Source of the DNA: Desulfomicrobium escambiense DSM 10707
GTDB lineage: Bacteria > Desulfobacterota > Desulfovibrionia > Desulfovibrionales > Desulfomicrobiaceae
DNA: 64,000 nt
NCBI RefSeq assembly: GCF_000428825.1
Contig: NZ_AUAR01000007.1
Location: forward strand, 1-64,000
Direction of reading: 5' to 3'
In this document: positions 56,808 to 64,000 of the stretch, piece after piece
Position numbering within the stretch: position 1 is the first letter of the stretch
Layout: the number at the start of each line of letters is the position of its first letter
The notes under the pieces: model-generated
The model's database searches: none
Told to the model about the DNA's origin: nothing
The model's input: only the letters and a program-made list of their open reading frames with translations
Program-made: the position numbers and the translations under genes

Positions 56808-59099
56808 ATGAGCCTCCTGCCATCCTCCGTCAAAATGCTCATCCCGAAACTGGTGACCCGCCGCCCCACCGTCTGCCTCATCCTGTCGGCGCTGCTGGCG
56901 CTCCCGTTCCTCATGCAGCTCCCGGCCGTCAGGACCGTGGACAACGTGGACTATTTCACCCTCGAAGGGGACCCGGACGTCGCCTTCTACGACTCCATCA
57001 AAAAGACCTTCGGCGATGACGAGTTCTTCCTGATCGCCTTCACGAGCGATTCGCTCTTCACGGCCCAAAGCCTGCGCGCCATCGTCGACATTACCGCCGG
57101 CCTCAAGGGCATCCCCGAAGTGCGCAAGGTACAGAGCCTGGCCAATGTGGACTACATCCACGGCTCGACCGACTACTTCGAGGTGCGTCCCTTCCTGGAG
57201 CGCATCCCCGACGACGCCGAAAGCCTGGAGAAGCTTAGACGCGACGCCGTCGAGAACCCGCTGTATGTAGGCAACCTCATTTCCGCCGACGGCCGCTCCA
57301 CGGCCCTGGCAGTCTTTCCCAAAGCCCACGCCTCCGAGGACGGCAGCTTCCGCAAGCGTCTCCTCGACAAGGCCAGGCAAATACTGGCGGAGCACGCCGG
57401 CCTGGGCGATTCGTTCCATCTCGCCGGATGGACGGTGACCAACCTGAGTCTCAGCCAGTACATGAAGTCCGACGTGGCGGTCTTCATCCCCGTGACCTAC
57501 CTCTTCATCGCCCTGACCATCTGGCTGGTCTTCCGCAGCGTACGCCTGACCATCCTGGCCGTGATCAACATCTCCGTCTGCACGGGTACGACCATGGGGT
57601 TGTTCCCGCTCATGGGCGTCACGCTGAACAACGTGACGACCATCGTGCCCCCGCTGGTCATGGCCCTGGCTCTGGCAGACTCGGTGCACATCTTCTCCCA
57701 TCTGGACAGGAGCCTGCTCGAAAGCGGACTCGACCCGGCCGGGGCCATGGAGCACGTGCTGCAGAGGGTCATCGTCCCCTGTTTCCTGACCAGCCTGACC
57801 ACGGCCGTGGGTTTCATCTCGCTGATCGTGAGCGACATACCGCCCATCAAGGAGTTCGGCTGGCTGGCCTCGGCCGGCATGCTCTTCGAGTTCGCCTTCT
57901 CCTTCCTGCTGCTGCCTCCCCTGCTGCTCTTGTGCAGGCCCGAATCCGTCTTCATCCACAGCCTCAAGGCAAAGGGGCTTAATGTCTTCCTGTCCCGGCT
58001 CTCGGATTTCATCGAAGCCCGACCCCGGCGCATAGCCCTGTCCGCGGCGTTGCTGGTGACCGTGGCCGTCGGCTTTGCAGCGACAATTCGGGTGGAAACC
58101 AACCTGCTGGAGTATTTCAAGGAGTCAAGCCGGTTGCGGCAGGATTTGCGCTACGTCGAAGAGCACCTGAGCGGAGTGGGCACCGTGGACGTCTCCATAC
58201 GGTCCCCGCGGCGCGACGCGTTCCGTGAACCGGAGAGCCTGGCCGTGATCCAGGACATTCAGGGCTTCGCAAGCGCGTTGCCGGGGGTGGACAAGACCAT
58301 GTCCATGGTGGACTTCCTCAAGGACATGAACATGTCCTTCCACGACGAGGACAGCCGGTTCCACGCCATTCCGGAAAGCAGGGAACTCGTCTCCCAATAC
58401 CTGCTGCTGTACGATTCGGACGAACTCGGCGAGTTCGTCACCTCCGACTACGACCACGCCCGCATCCTCCTACGCATCTCCGAGCACAGCTCCGCGGGGC
58501 AGGCCAGGATCATCGACGCCCTGCGCGGGTTCCTCGCCCGCTACGCAACAGCAGACTTGAGTATACGCATCACCGGGCGGGCGGTTCAGGACGTCAACAC
58601 CATCGACGCGCTGGTCTGGGGACAGGTCGAGAGCCTGGCGCTGGCCGCCGCCGTGATCACGCTGATCATGTTCCTGGCCCTGGGTTCGGCGCGCAGCGGT
58701 GCGCTGAGCCTCGTGCCCAACATCTTCCCCATCGTGCTGAACTTCGGCCTCATGGGCGCCCTCGGAATCCCCCTGAACACGTCGACGGCCCTCATCTCCG
58801 TGGTCGCCCTGGGCATCGCAGTGGACGACACCATCCACTTCCTGACCGAATACAACGCGCAACGCGGCCGGGGTACGCCCATACCCCAGGCGCTGCGCAC
58901 GGTCACGCTGGAGAAGGGTCTGGGCATCTGCTCCTCGTCCATCATCCTGGTCATCGGCTTCGGCGTCCTCGTCCTGAGTAGCTTCGTACCCACCATCAGC
59001 TTCGGCGGTCTAAGCGCCGTGATCATGCTCACCGCCTGGGTCGGCGACATGGTCGTGCTGCCCGCCTTCATCCTCTCCAGGCGTCCCGCATCCTCCTGA
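56808..59099 (+). CDS. MMPL/RND-superfamily lipid exporter
   Basis: A 763-residue membrane protein with the duplicated RND layout: helix 1 (PTVCLILSALLALPFLMQLP), a periplasmic domain, helix bundle with GVTLNNVTTIVPPLVMALAL and DSVHIFSHLD, a second half starting RRIALSAALLVTVAVGFAAT, and GIAVDDTIHFLTEYNAQRGR near 680. Both DxxH-type signatures are MMPL features. These exporters move lipids or acyl compounds from the inner membrane; the adjacent synthase, LolA-like protein and barrel suggest a dedicated route to the outer membrane. ATG 56808 follows the FeeM stop by 3 nt. Confidence 0.9.
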   Translation: MSLLPSSVKMLIPKLVTRRPTVCLILSALLALPFLMQLPAVRTVDNVDYFTLEGDPDVAFYDSIKKTFGDDEFFLIAFTSDSLFTAQSLRAIVDITAGLKGIPEVRKVQSLANVDYIHGSTDYFEVRPFLERIPDDAESLEKLRRDAVENPLYVGNLISADGRSTALAVFPKAHASEDGSFRKRLLDKARQILAEHAGLGDSFHLAGWTVTNLSLSQYMKSDVAVFIPVTYLFIALTIWLVFRSVRLTILAVINISVCTGTTMGLFPLMGVTLNNVTTIVPPLVMALALADSVHIFSHLDRSLLESGLDPAGAMEHVLQRVIVPCFLTSLTTAVGFISLIVSDIPPIKEFGWLASAGMLFEFAFSFLLLPPLLLLCRPESVFIHSLKAKGLNVFLSRLSDFIEARPRRIALSAALLVTVAVGFAATIRVETNLLEYFKESSRLRQDLRYVEEHLSGVGTVDVSIRSPRRDAFREPESLAVIQDIQGFASALPGVDKTMSMVDFLKDMNMSFHDEDSRFHAIPESRELVSQYLLLYDSDELGEFVTSDYDHARILLRISEHSSAGQARIIDALRGFLARYATADLSIRITGRAVQDVNTIDALVWGQVESLALAAAVITLIMFLALGSARSGALSLVPNIFPIVLNFGLMGALGIPLNTSTALISVVALGIAVDDTIHFLTEYNAQRGRGTPIPQALRTVTLEKGLGICSSSIILVIGFGVLVLSSFVPTISFGGLSAVIMLTAWVGDMVVLPAFILSRRPASS

Positions 59100-59165
59100 C
59101 TCGTTTCTGCCGATCAACGTGCTTCCGACGCTTCCGGAGCGGTGTAAAATATCGCGACCCCGGCT

Positions 59166-59182
59166 TGTCGACGGACCTTACA
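59166..59182 (+). promoter_or_regulatory. Candidate PrsR-binding box upstream of PEP-CTERM gene 2
   Basis: TGTCGACGGACCTTACA, 64 bp upstream of the sigma54 promoter. It shares TGTCG-N6-CTTACA exactly with the box at 63477-63493 (read on the reverse strand). Confidence 0.5.
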
Positions 59183-59245
59183 GAAGTCCTGGATCGCCGC
59201 ATCAAATTCAAAATTTTATTCAATGAATATCGAATATTGAGCAAA

Positions 59246-59261
59246 TGGAACAGAATATGCT
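59246..59261 (+). promoter_or_regulatory. Sigma54 (-24/-12) promoter for PEP-CTERM gene 2
   Basis: TGGAAC-AGAAT-ATGCT with GG and GC ten nucleotides apart, about 68 nt before the start codon. Confidence 0.7.
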
Positions 59262-59328
59262 GATTCGTGACAAAGGCGCTTGGCTTAAGCCGGATATTAA
59301 CTTTTTTTTCAGATTTCAGGAGGGTTTT

Positions 59329-60189
59329 ATGCTGAAATTCAAAAAAATAGCATTCCTGGCCCTTATGGCCACCCTGTTCTGCGGAAGTGCGTGGGCGTAT
59401 TCCTCGGTGATGTGGGATCTGAGCACCATCGGCTATAACGCTTATGTCGGAGGCATCACACCTCTGGACAACATCACCTACGATGAGGTCATCGGCATCA
59501 CCAACGCCGGGGAGGACTTCCCCTTCAAGTCCCACATCCTGCAGGATCTCGGTGCCGACCATATGCTCTCCAATGGTGACACCTTCACCGAATACGGAGC
59601 GTTAGGCATCGTCACCAAGGACGGCACCGCGTCATTTTTCGGAAAATTCGTGACCATCGACGATGTCCTTCAGAATATCCCTGCATACATCTACTATGAA
59701 TTCGAAGGCCTTGCCGGCTACATCGACAATGTGGTGGGCAACACCTACGACATCATCTTCACTCCTGGGGTCGGCAGCGTTTCCCTGTACGCCTCCACGG
59801 ACCTTGCAGGCGCCCCGGAATACACCCTGGCCACGTTCGACCTGATCAAGGCCGGCGCCACAGGATTCCTTCTGGACGAAGGCGCTGAACTCAACGGCGC
59901 GTTCAGCTTCACCATGGGATTTGCCAGCGTCCTCGACAACTTCTGGTACATCGACGGAAAGGAACTCACGGATCTGAGTTCCATCCTCGGGTATGCCGAC
60001 ATCAACGCCAACCTGCTGACCGCCGTCCCGATCCTTAACGGCGACCAGATTCCGATCGCACTCAACCTGACCGTTGAGAATTCCGGAACGGTCCGCCATG
60101 CGCCTGTCCCGGAACCGACGACCGTGATACTCCTCGGTGCCGGACTGCTGGGGCTGGGCTTCATGGCCCGCCGCCGCAAAGCTGAGTAA
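59329..60189 (+). CDS. PEP-CTERM protein 2, exported exosortase substrate
   Basis: A 286-residue secreted protein: signal peptide (KIAFLALMATLFCGSAWA, then YSS) and C-terminal VPEPTTVILLGAGLLGLGF followed by MARRRKAE, a textbook PEP-CTERM signal. The interior is acidic and beta-rich (TLATFDLIKAGATGFLLDEG) without an enzyme motif. The start at ATG 59329 has AGGAGG 5 nt upstream; the longer frame from 59245 overlaps the promoter. It lies between the RND exporter and the ThiF fusion but has its own sigma54 promoter and terminator. Confidence 0.93.
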   Translation: MLKFKKIAFLALMATLFCGSAWAYSSVMWDLSTIGYNAYVGGITPLDNITYDEVIGITNAGEDFPFKSHILQDLGADHMLSNGDTFTEYGALGIVTKDGTASFFGKFVTIDDVLQNIPAYIYYEFEGLAGYIDNVVGNTYDIIFTPGVGSVSLYASTDLAGAPEYTLATFDLIKAGATGFLLDEGAELNGAFSFTMGFASVLDNFWYIDGKELTDLSSILGYADINANLLTAVPILNGDQIPIALNLTVENSGTVRHAPVPEPTTVILLGAGLLGLGFMARRRKAE

Positions 60190-60210
60190 CGTTGCCTCAT
60201 CGCTCTGCCG

Positions 60211-60240
60211 AGCCGGGAAGAGACTCTCTTCCCGGCTTTT
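60211..60240 (+). terminator. Rho-independent terminator after PEP-CTERM gene 2
   Basis: GCCGGGAAGAG (60212-60222) pairs perfectly with CTCTTCCCGGC (60226-60236) around ACT and is followed by TTTT. Confidence 0.92.
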
Positions 60241-60297
60241 CGTGCTCACAATTCCCGGCATTTTTCGTACGCCGACAGCAAAACCAGGGGGCCGACC

Positions 60298-62337
60298 GTG
60301 AAGCGAAACGAGCATCTGGAACATCTGAGCGCCCTGGGCTACCTTGACCCCGCCGCCTACCATGACGTCGCATTTTCCCGCAACATAGGCCTGCTCTCGC
60401 CCGGAGAACAGGAACGCCTGGCCGGGGCCAGGGTGGCCATACCCGGCATGGGCGGGGTCGGCGGCGTCCACCTGCTCAACCTCGTGCGCACTGGCATCGG
60501 AAATTTCAACTTGGCGGACTTCGACGTCTTCGAGGCGGCCAACGTGAACCGGCAGGCCGGGGCCAAGGTGCCGGCCTTCGGCCGCCCCAAGCTCGAGGTC
60601 ATGATCGGCGAGGCCCTGGCCATCAACCCATTCGTGTCCATCGACCCGTTCTCCGACGGCCTGACCATGGATAACATGGCCAGATTCCTGAGCGGAGTCG
60701 ACGCGGTCCTCGACGGCCTCGATTTTTTCCAGTTCGAAATCCGGCGCACGCTTTTCAATACGGCCCGTTCCATGGGCATCCCGGTCATCACCGCCGGCCC
60801 CCTGGGCTTCAGCTCCGCGTTGCTGGTCTTCACCGCGGACGGCATGTCCTTCGATGAGTACTTCGACGTACGCGATAGCCTGTCCATGGAGGAGAAGTAC
60901 CTGCATTTCGCCATGGGCCTTGCGCCCAGGCCGACGCAGATCGGCTACATGGACCTCTCCCGCGTGGATCTGCGCGGCGGCAAGGGGCCGTCCTTGAGCA
61001 TCGCCTGCCAGCTTTGCGCCGCCCTCGCCGCGACCGAGGCCGTACGTGTCATCCTGGGCAGGCCGGGCCTGAAGCCTGCGCCCTCTTTCCTGCAGGTCGA
61101 CCCGTATCTCCGCACGCTGCGCCAGGGCAGGCTGCCCTGGGGCAACCGCTCGCCCCTACAGCGCCTCAAGATCTGGTACGTGCGCAACGTGCTCCTCGCC
61201 GCCGCGGCCAAGGCCCGGCCGGAAGTACCGCCAATGCCGGCCGCGGTCGACACGCCATCCGCCGTTCCGTCGCCCGAGATGGCGGACTACCTGCTCCAGG
61301 CCGCCGTGCGCGCCCCCTCGGGCGACAACGTCCAGCCATGGCGCTTTCGGCTGACAGACAACGCCATCCAGGTCTTCATGGATTCCGACGCGGACAGGTC
61401 ATTCTTCAACATCCGCCAGACCGCATCGGTCATCGCTTCCGGGGCTGCGCTGGAGAACATCTCCCTGGCAGCCGCGTCCGCTGGGTTGCGCGCGACCGTG
61501 ACGATACGGCCGGACGCCGCGCAGGAGAATCTCATGGCCGAGGTGCGATTTGAACCCGGCGCCCCCGACCCATCACCCCTGGCGCGCTGCATATGGACGC
61601 GCTGTACCAACCGCCGTCCGTACTCGCGACGGCCGTTGCCGGCCTGGCTGCAGGAAGATCTCAAAGCTCGCCTGACTGACATGCCCGGTGCGGACCTGCA
61701 CCTGCTGACGACGCGCAGCCAGCTGCGCAGGCTGGCCAGGGTGGTCTACCTGGCGGACAGAATCCGCACGGAGCACAGGGGACTGCACGAACATTTCGTC
61801 TCCATGGTCCGCTTCAGCGCCCACGACGCACAGCGGACGCGGGACGGCCTGCCTTTGCCGAACCTTGAGGCCGGCCGGGCCGGTGACGTCTTCCTGCGTC
61901 TGACCAGGCCGTGGCAGGCCATGCGCATCGCCAATGCCCTGCGCCTCGGACGGCTGGCCGCCCTGCACTCGGGCCGCGGCATCCTCGCCAGCGGGGCTGC
62001 GGGGCTGGTTGTCGTCGATGGTTTCGAAGAGCGCGACTTTCTGCTCGGCGGGCAGGCGCTGCAGCGGATCTGGCTGGCCCTGGACCATCACGGCCTGCAG
62101 ATGCAGCCCATGACGGCCGTTACGCTGTTCTGGCTGCGCTGGCTGTGGGAAGGGGAGGATGCCTTTGCCGGCGGCCACAGGTCAATGCTTGAAGTGGTCT
62201 GGGACGAGTTGCAGGCGCTCTTCACAGGCGTGAATTTCAACCGTCAGGGTCTGGTCATGCTGTTCCGCACCGGCTATGGCCCAGGGATACGCCACCGTAC
62301 CCTGCGCAAGGGCGTCGACACCTTTCGCATGCCATGA
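60298..62337 (+). CDS. ThiF/E1-like adenylyltransferase fused to a nitroreductase-family domain
   Basis: A 679-residue two-domain protein. Residues 1 to about 300 are E1-like: ARVAIPGMGGVGGVHLLNLV (GxGGxGG, near 50), FDVFEAANVNRQAGAKVPAF with the Arg-Gln pair, and DAVLDGLDFFQFEIRRTLFN. Residues about 330-679 resemble a nitroreductase: LQAAVRAPSGDNVQPWRF near 345, SVIASGAALENISLAAASAG, and a late GGQALQRIWLALDHHGLQMQ. The first activates carboxylates by adenylation; the second is an FMN oxidoreductase fold. Together they may activate and oxidise or reduce a peptide or acyl-amino-acid product. GTG start with AGGGGG 6 nt upstream. Substrate unknown. Confidence 0.85.
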   Translation: MKRNEHLEHLSALGYLDPAAYHDVAFSRNIGLLSPGEQERLAGARVAIPGMGGVGGVHLLNLVRTGIGNFNLADFDVFEAANVNRQAGAKVPAFGRPKLEVMIGEALAINPFVSIDPFSDGLTMDNMARFLSGVDAVLDGLDFFQFEIRRTLFNTARSMGIPVITAGPLGFSSALLVFTADGMSFDEYFDVRDSLSMEEKYLHFAMGLAPRPTQIGYMDLSRVDLRGGKGPSLSIACQLCAALAATEAVRVILGRPGLKPAPSFLQVDPYLRTLRQGRLPWGNRSPLQRLKIWYVRNVLLAAAAKARPEVPPMPAAVDTPSAVPSPEMADYLLQAAVRAPSGDNVQPWRFRLTDNAIQVFMDSDADRSFFNIRQTASVIASGAALENISLAAASAGLRATVTIRPDAAQENLMAEVRFEPGAPDPSPLARCIWTRCTNRRPYSRRPLPAWLQEDLKARLTDMPGADLHLLTTRSQLRRLARVVYLADRIRTEHRGLHEHFVSMVRFSAHDAQRTRDGLPLPNLEAGRAGDVFLRLTRPWQAMRIANALRLGRLAALHSGRGILASGAAGLVVVDGFEERDFLLGGQALQRIWLALDHHGLQMQPMTAVTLFWLRWLWEGEDAFAGGHRSMLEVVWDELQALFTGVNFNRQGLVMLFRTGYGPGIRHRTLRKGVDTFRMP

Positions 62338-62410
62338 AATAAAGCCCGCGACGTTCACCCGGGCCGGAGGCTTCCGAATTCTGCAGGGTGTCGGAAAAGT
62401 TTACAGCCCC

Positions 62411-62451
62411 AAAAAAATGAAGGGTCCGAAACGGTAGTTGTTTCGGACCCT
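62411..62451 (-). terminator. Terminator after PEP-CTERM gene 3, possibly bidirectional
   Basis: AGGGTCCGAAAC (62421-62432) pairs perfectly with GTTTCGGACCCT (62440-62451). On the reverse strand it is followed by TCA and seven Ts (62411-62417). Confidence 0.88.
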
Positions 62452-62476
62452 CCCTGTAAACGGCGCGCTTGAGCGT

Positions 62477-63361
62477 CTACCTGCGCAACCTGCGTCCCAT
62501 GAAGGCCAGGGCCGACATGCCAAGCCCCAGCAGGATCAGGGTCGAAGGCTCAGGTACGATGTTGCGCTGGAACGCACCGGAAAGATAGATTTCTTCCGGT
62601 CCGTCATTGAGGTTCGTGAAGTATGGGGTGAAGGAGATGATCCGTCCGGTGGCGTTGTAGAGCGCCAGGTCCAGATCGGGCGCATAGAGCAGGAAGTCTG
62701 CGAATCCGCCGCCGATGTTGCTGTTCACGGTCGAACTATTTGTCGCGGATATCGGGAAGGTGATCTCTTCCGGGACTTTGACCAAATCCATCTGGTTGTA
62801 GACTCCGTTGGTCGAATTATCGAAAGACCAGGACCTGACCACGTCGCCGTTGGCCTCGGTGATGGTGACGATGCCGCTCACGTACTCGGTGCCCTCGCCT
62901 TCCTTCATGTCCTGGTTCAGGTCATAAATGATCACCGGGATGGAGGTCTGGTAGTTTTCCAGCAGGAACGCGAGCAGGTTACTGACAGACGCGGACCACG
63001 TCGCGGTCTGGGTTAAAACCTGGTCCGTACTTTTTCGTAAATCGAGTTCCGATGTTGAATTCATGAAGTCGGTTCCGTCGACATCGGGATTGTCGCTAGA
63101 TGGTCCTGACCACATCACCAAATCCAGCGTTCCGGAACCGGCTTTGTACTTGTACAGGTCCGCGTACTGCTTGCTGACATAATAGTCGGATTTGCTATTC
63201 CCGTAGAGTTCCTGCAGCACGGCTGTCGAATACGAATAAAACTGGTCGTACTGCATGGCGAACGGCAACACGGGCTCGGGCAGATAGATGGCCGCCCACG
63301 ACGGCGCCGCCAGCAGGATCAGGCATGCCGCCCCTAAAATCCTCTTAAGCATGATTCGCAT
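62477..63361 (-). CDS. PEP-CTERM protein 3, exported exosortase substrate
   Basis: A 294-residue secreted protein: signal peptide (ILGAACLILLAAPSWAA), a Tyr/Ser/Asn-rich body (QYDQFYSYSTAVLQELYGNS, IPVIIYDLNQDMKEGEGTEY) and the C-terminal signal VPEPSTLILLGLGMSALAFM followed by GRRLRR. Start ATG 63361 has GGAGG 8 nt upstream; a second ATG at 63352 is possible. It has a strong sigma54 promoter upstream and a strong terminator downstream. Role unknown; presumably a matrix or surface protein. Confidence 0.92.
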   Translation of the reverse strand: MRIMLKRILGAACLILLAAPSWAAIYLPEPVLPFAMQYDQFYSYSTAVLQELYGNSKSDYYVSKQYADLYKYKAGSGTLDLVMWSGPSSDNPDVDGTDFMNSTSELDLRKSTDQVLTQTATWSASVSNLLAFLLENYQTSIPVIIYDLNQDMKEGEGTEYVSGIVTITEANGDVVRSWSFDNSTNGVYNQMDLVKVPEEITFPISATNSSTVNSNIGGGFADFLLYAPDLDLALYNATGRIISFTPYFTNLNDGPEEIYLSGAFQRNIVPEPSTLILLGLGMSALAFMGRRLRR

Positions 63362-63410
63362 GGATTGTCCCTCCGTTGATATTCGTTCATTACGAGTTTG
63401 ACAGAAGGGC

Positions 63411-63426
63411 AGCAATAACAGTGCCG
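63411..63426 (-). promoter_or_regulatory. Sigma54 (-24/-12) promoter for PEP-CTERM gene 3
   Basis: The reverse strand reads CGGCAC-TGTTA-TTGCT, one mismatch from the TGGCAC-N5-TTGC[AT] consensus, about 50 nt before the start codon. Best match of the promoters in this window. Confidence 0.82.
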
Positions 63427-63476
63427 AACGCAATTACCTGATTTTAAAATAAAAAAATATCTTATGGCACATAAAA

Positions 63477-63493
63477 TGTAAGACTTCCCGACA
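63477..63493 (-). promoter_or_regulatory. Candidate PrsR-binding box upstream of PEP-CTERM gene 3
   Basis: The reverse strand reads TGTCGGGAAGTCTTACA, 51 bp upstream of the sigma54 promoter. It lies in the divergent region shared with the CAAX-protease-like gene. Confidence 0.5.
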
Positions 63494-63584
63494 TCTGATC
63501 GAAATGGTTCACAGGCGCATCCGCACCGACGCGCCCCCCTTCCACGAATCCGAAAGTCCTTTGGCACGCTTCTTACATACGGCC

Positions 63585-64000
63585 ATGGCTATGAGCGAAA
63601 AAGCCTGGCCCCGTATTCTGCCCTTCGCACTGTTCATGGCCTTCATCGGCCTCGACGAGGGACTACATTTCCTTAACGAACGGGGCTGGATCGACATCTA
63701 CGCCGCCGACTTCTTTCTTCTCTACCCATTGCGTCCCATGTCCGCGCTGCTCGCGCTTCTTCTGCTGCGCCGGGCGTACACGGAACTGGACTGGACCGAA
63801 CTGGGCAGACCCGCGCAAACCTTGGGCAGCATCGGCCTGGGGCTCGCGGTCTTCGCACTCTGGATCAACATGGACTGGGCTCCGCAGGCGCTGGGGCAGC
63901 CGGCTGGATTCGACCCGACAACCTTCCCCGACGACGGCACGAGGCTGTCCATGATCGCGGCCAGGATCGCGGGGGCCGTCGTCGTGGTGCCGATCATGGA
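63585..64000 (+). CDS. CAAX prenyl protease-related membrane protein, N-terminal part
   Basis: The frame is open to the window end (138 residues seen). It begins MAMSEKAWPRILPFALFMAF and continues with hydrophobic helices (FFLLYPLRPMSALLALLLLR, LGSIGLGLAVFALWINMDWA). The opening segment RILPFALFMAFIGLDE is typical of the CAAX-protease-related proteins found with PEP-CTERM systems (TIGR03008 type); the catalytic Glu-Glu motif would be downstream. No clear ribosome site. Starts at 63585 or 63591; an ATG at 63504 is also in frame. Confidence 0.7.
   Translation, partial: MAMSEKAWPRILPFALFMAFIGLDEGLHFLNERGWIDIYAADFFLLYPLRPMSALLALLLLRRAYTELDWTELGRPAQTLGSIGLGLAVFALWINMDWAPQALGQPAGFDPTTFPDDGTRLSMIAARIAGAVVVVPIM

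Overview
The window looks like chromosomal DNA from a GC-rich, Gram-negative deltaproteobacterium, most likely a Desulfovibrionales sulfate reducer (Desulfomicrobium would fit). This is inferred from gene content: an in-frame-UGA HesB/IscA-like selenoprotein, an XrtA-type exosortase/PEP-CTERM exopolysaccharide system, a VgrG, and an acetate-activation cluster. No rRNA, CRISPR array, insertion sequence or intact prophage was seen.

Layout. (1) 1-11 kb: the N-terminus of a VgrG spike; citrate synthase; a Pat-type GNAT/acyl-CoA-synthetase-like protein acetyltransferase divergent from acetyl-CoA synthetase; then a TetR gene overlapping an LplT-Aas fusion whose ligase part is degenerate. (2) 11-14 kb: a beta-grasp sulfur-carrier-like protein with a TtuA/Ncs6-like tRNA thiolase, a diguanylate-cyclase response regulator, the selenoprotein, and tRNA-Val and tRNA-Asp. 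(3) 14-21 kb: PEP-CTERM protein 1, then the reverse-strand operon exosortase-EpsI-PrsK-PrsR, with a divergent VanZ-like gene. (4) 21.5-52 kb: 25 consecutive reverse-strand genes, many overlapping by 4 nt, form one exopolysaccharide locus. In transcription order it runs from PrsT TPR lipoprotein, sugar transferase, export protein, Wzz-like protein, tyrosine kinase, ATPase, beta-barrel and deacetylase, through precursor enzymes, glycosyltransferases, FemAB, polymerase, flippase and pyruvyltransferase, to a secreted hydrolase, a GNAT and two unusual enzymes, at least one of them ATP-grasp. (5) 52.8-64 kb: a forward-strand envelope cluster of LolA-like protein, AMIN-domain beta-barrel, FeeM/LuxI-like N-acyl amino acid synthase, MMPL/RND exporter, PEP-CTERM protein 2 and a ThiF-nitroreductase fusion, followed by PEP-CTERM protein 3 (reverse strand) and the start of a CAAX-protease-like membrane protein.

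How the parts fit. The PrsK/PrsR sensor and sigma54 activator probably control the PEP-CTERM genes. All three have a -24/-12 sigma54 promoter a short distance upstream of the start codon, and further upstream a shared box of form TGTCG-N6-CTT-[AT]-C-[AG]. Related half-matches lie in the exosortase/VanZ and PrsT/LolA intergenic regions. PEP-CTERM proteins would be exported, processed by the exosortase, and placed in or on the polysaccharide made by the 25-gene locus. The least described part is the 52.8-62.3 kb cluster, which pairs an acyl-amino-acid synthase with an RND/LolA/barrel export route and an E1-like/nitroreductase enzyme, interleaved with PEP-CTERM genes.

Limits: functions come from motifs and family memory. 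No database search, structure prediction or folding calculation was run. Residue positions are approximate unless a codon coordinate is given.
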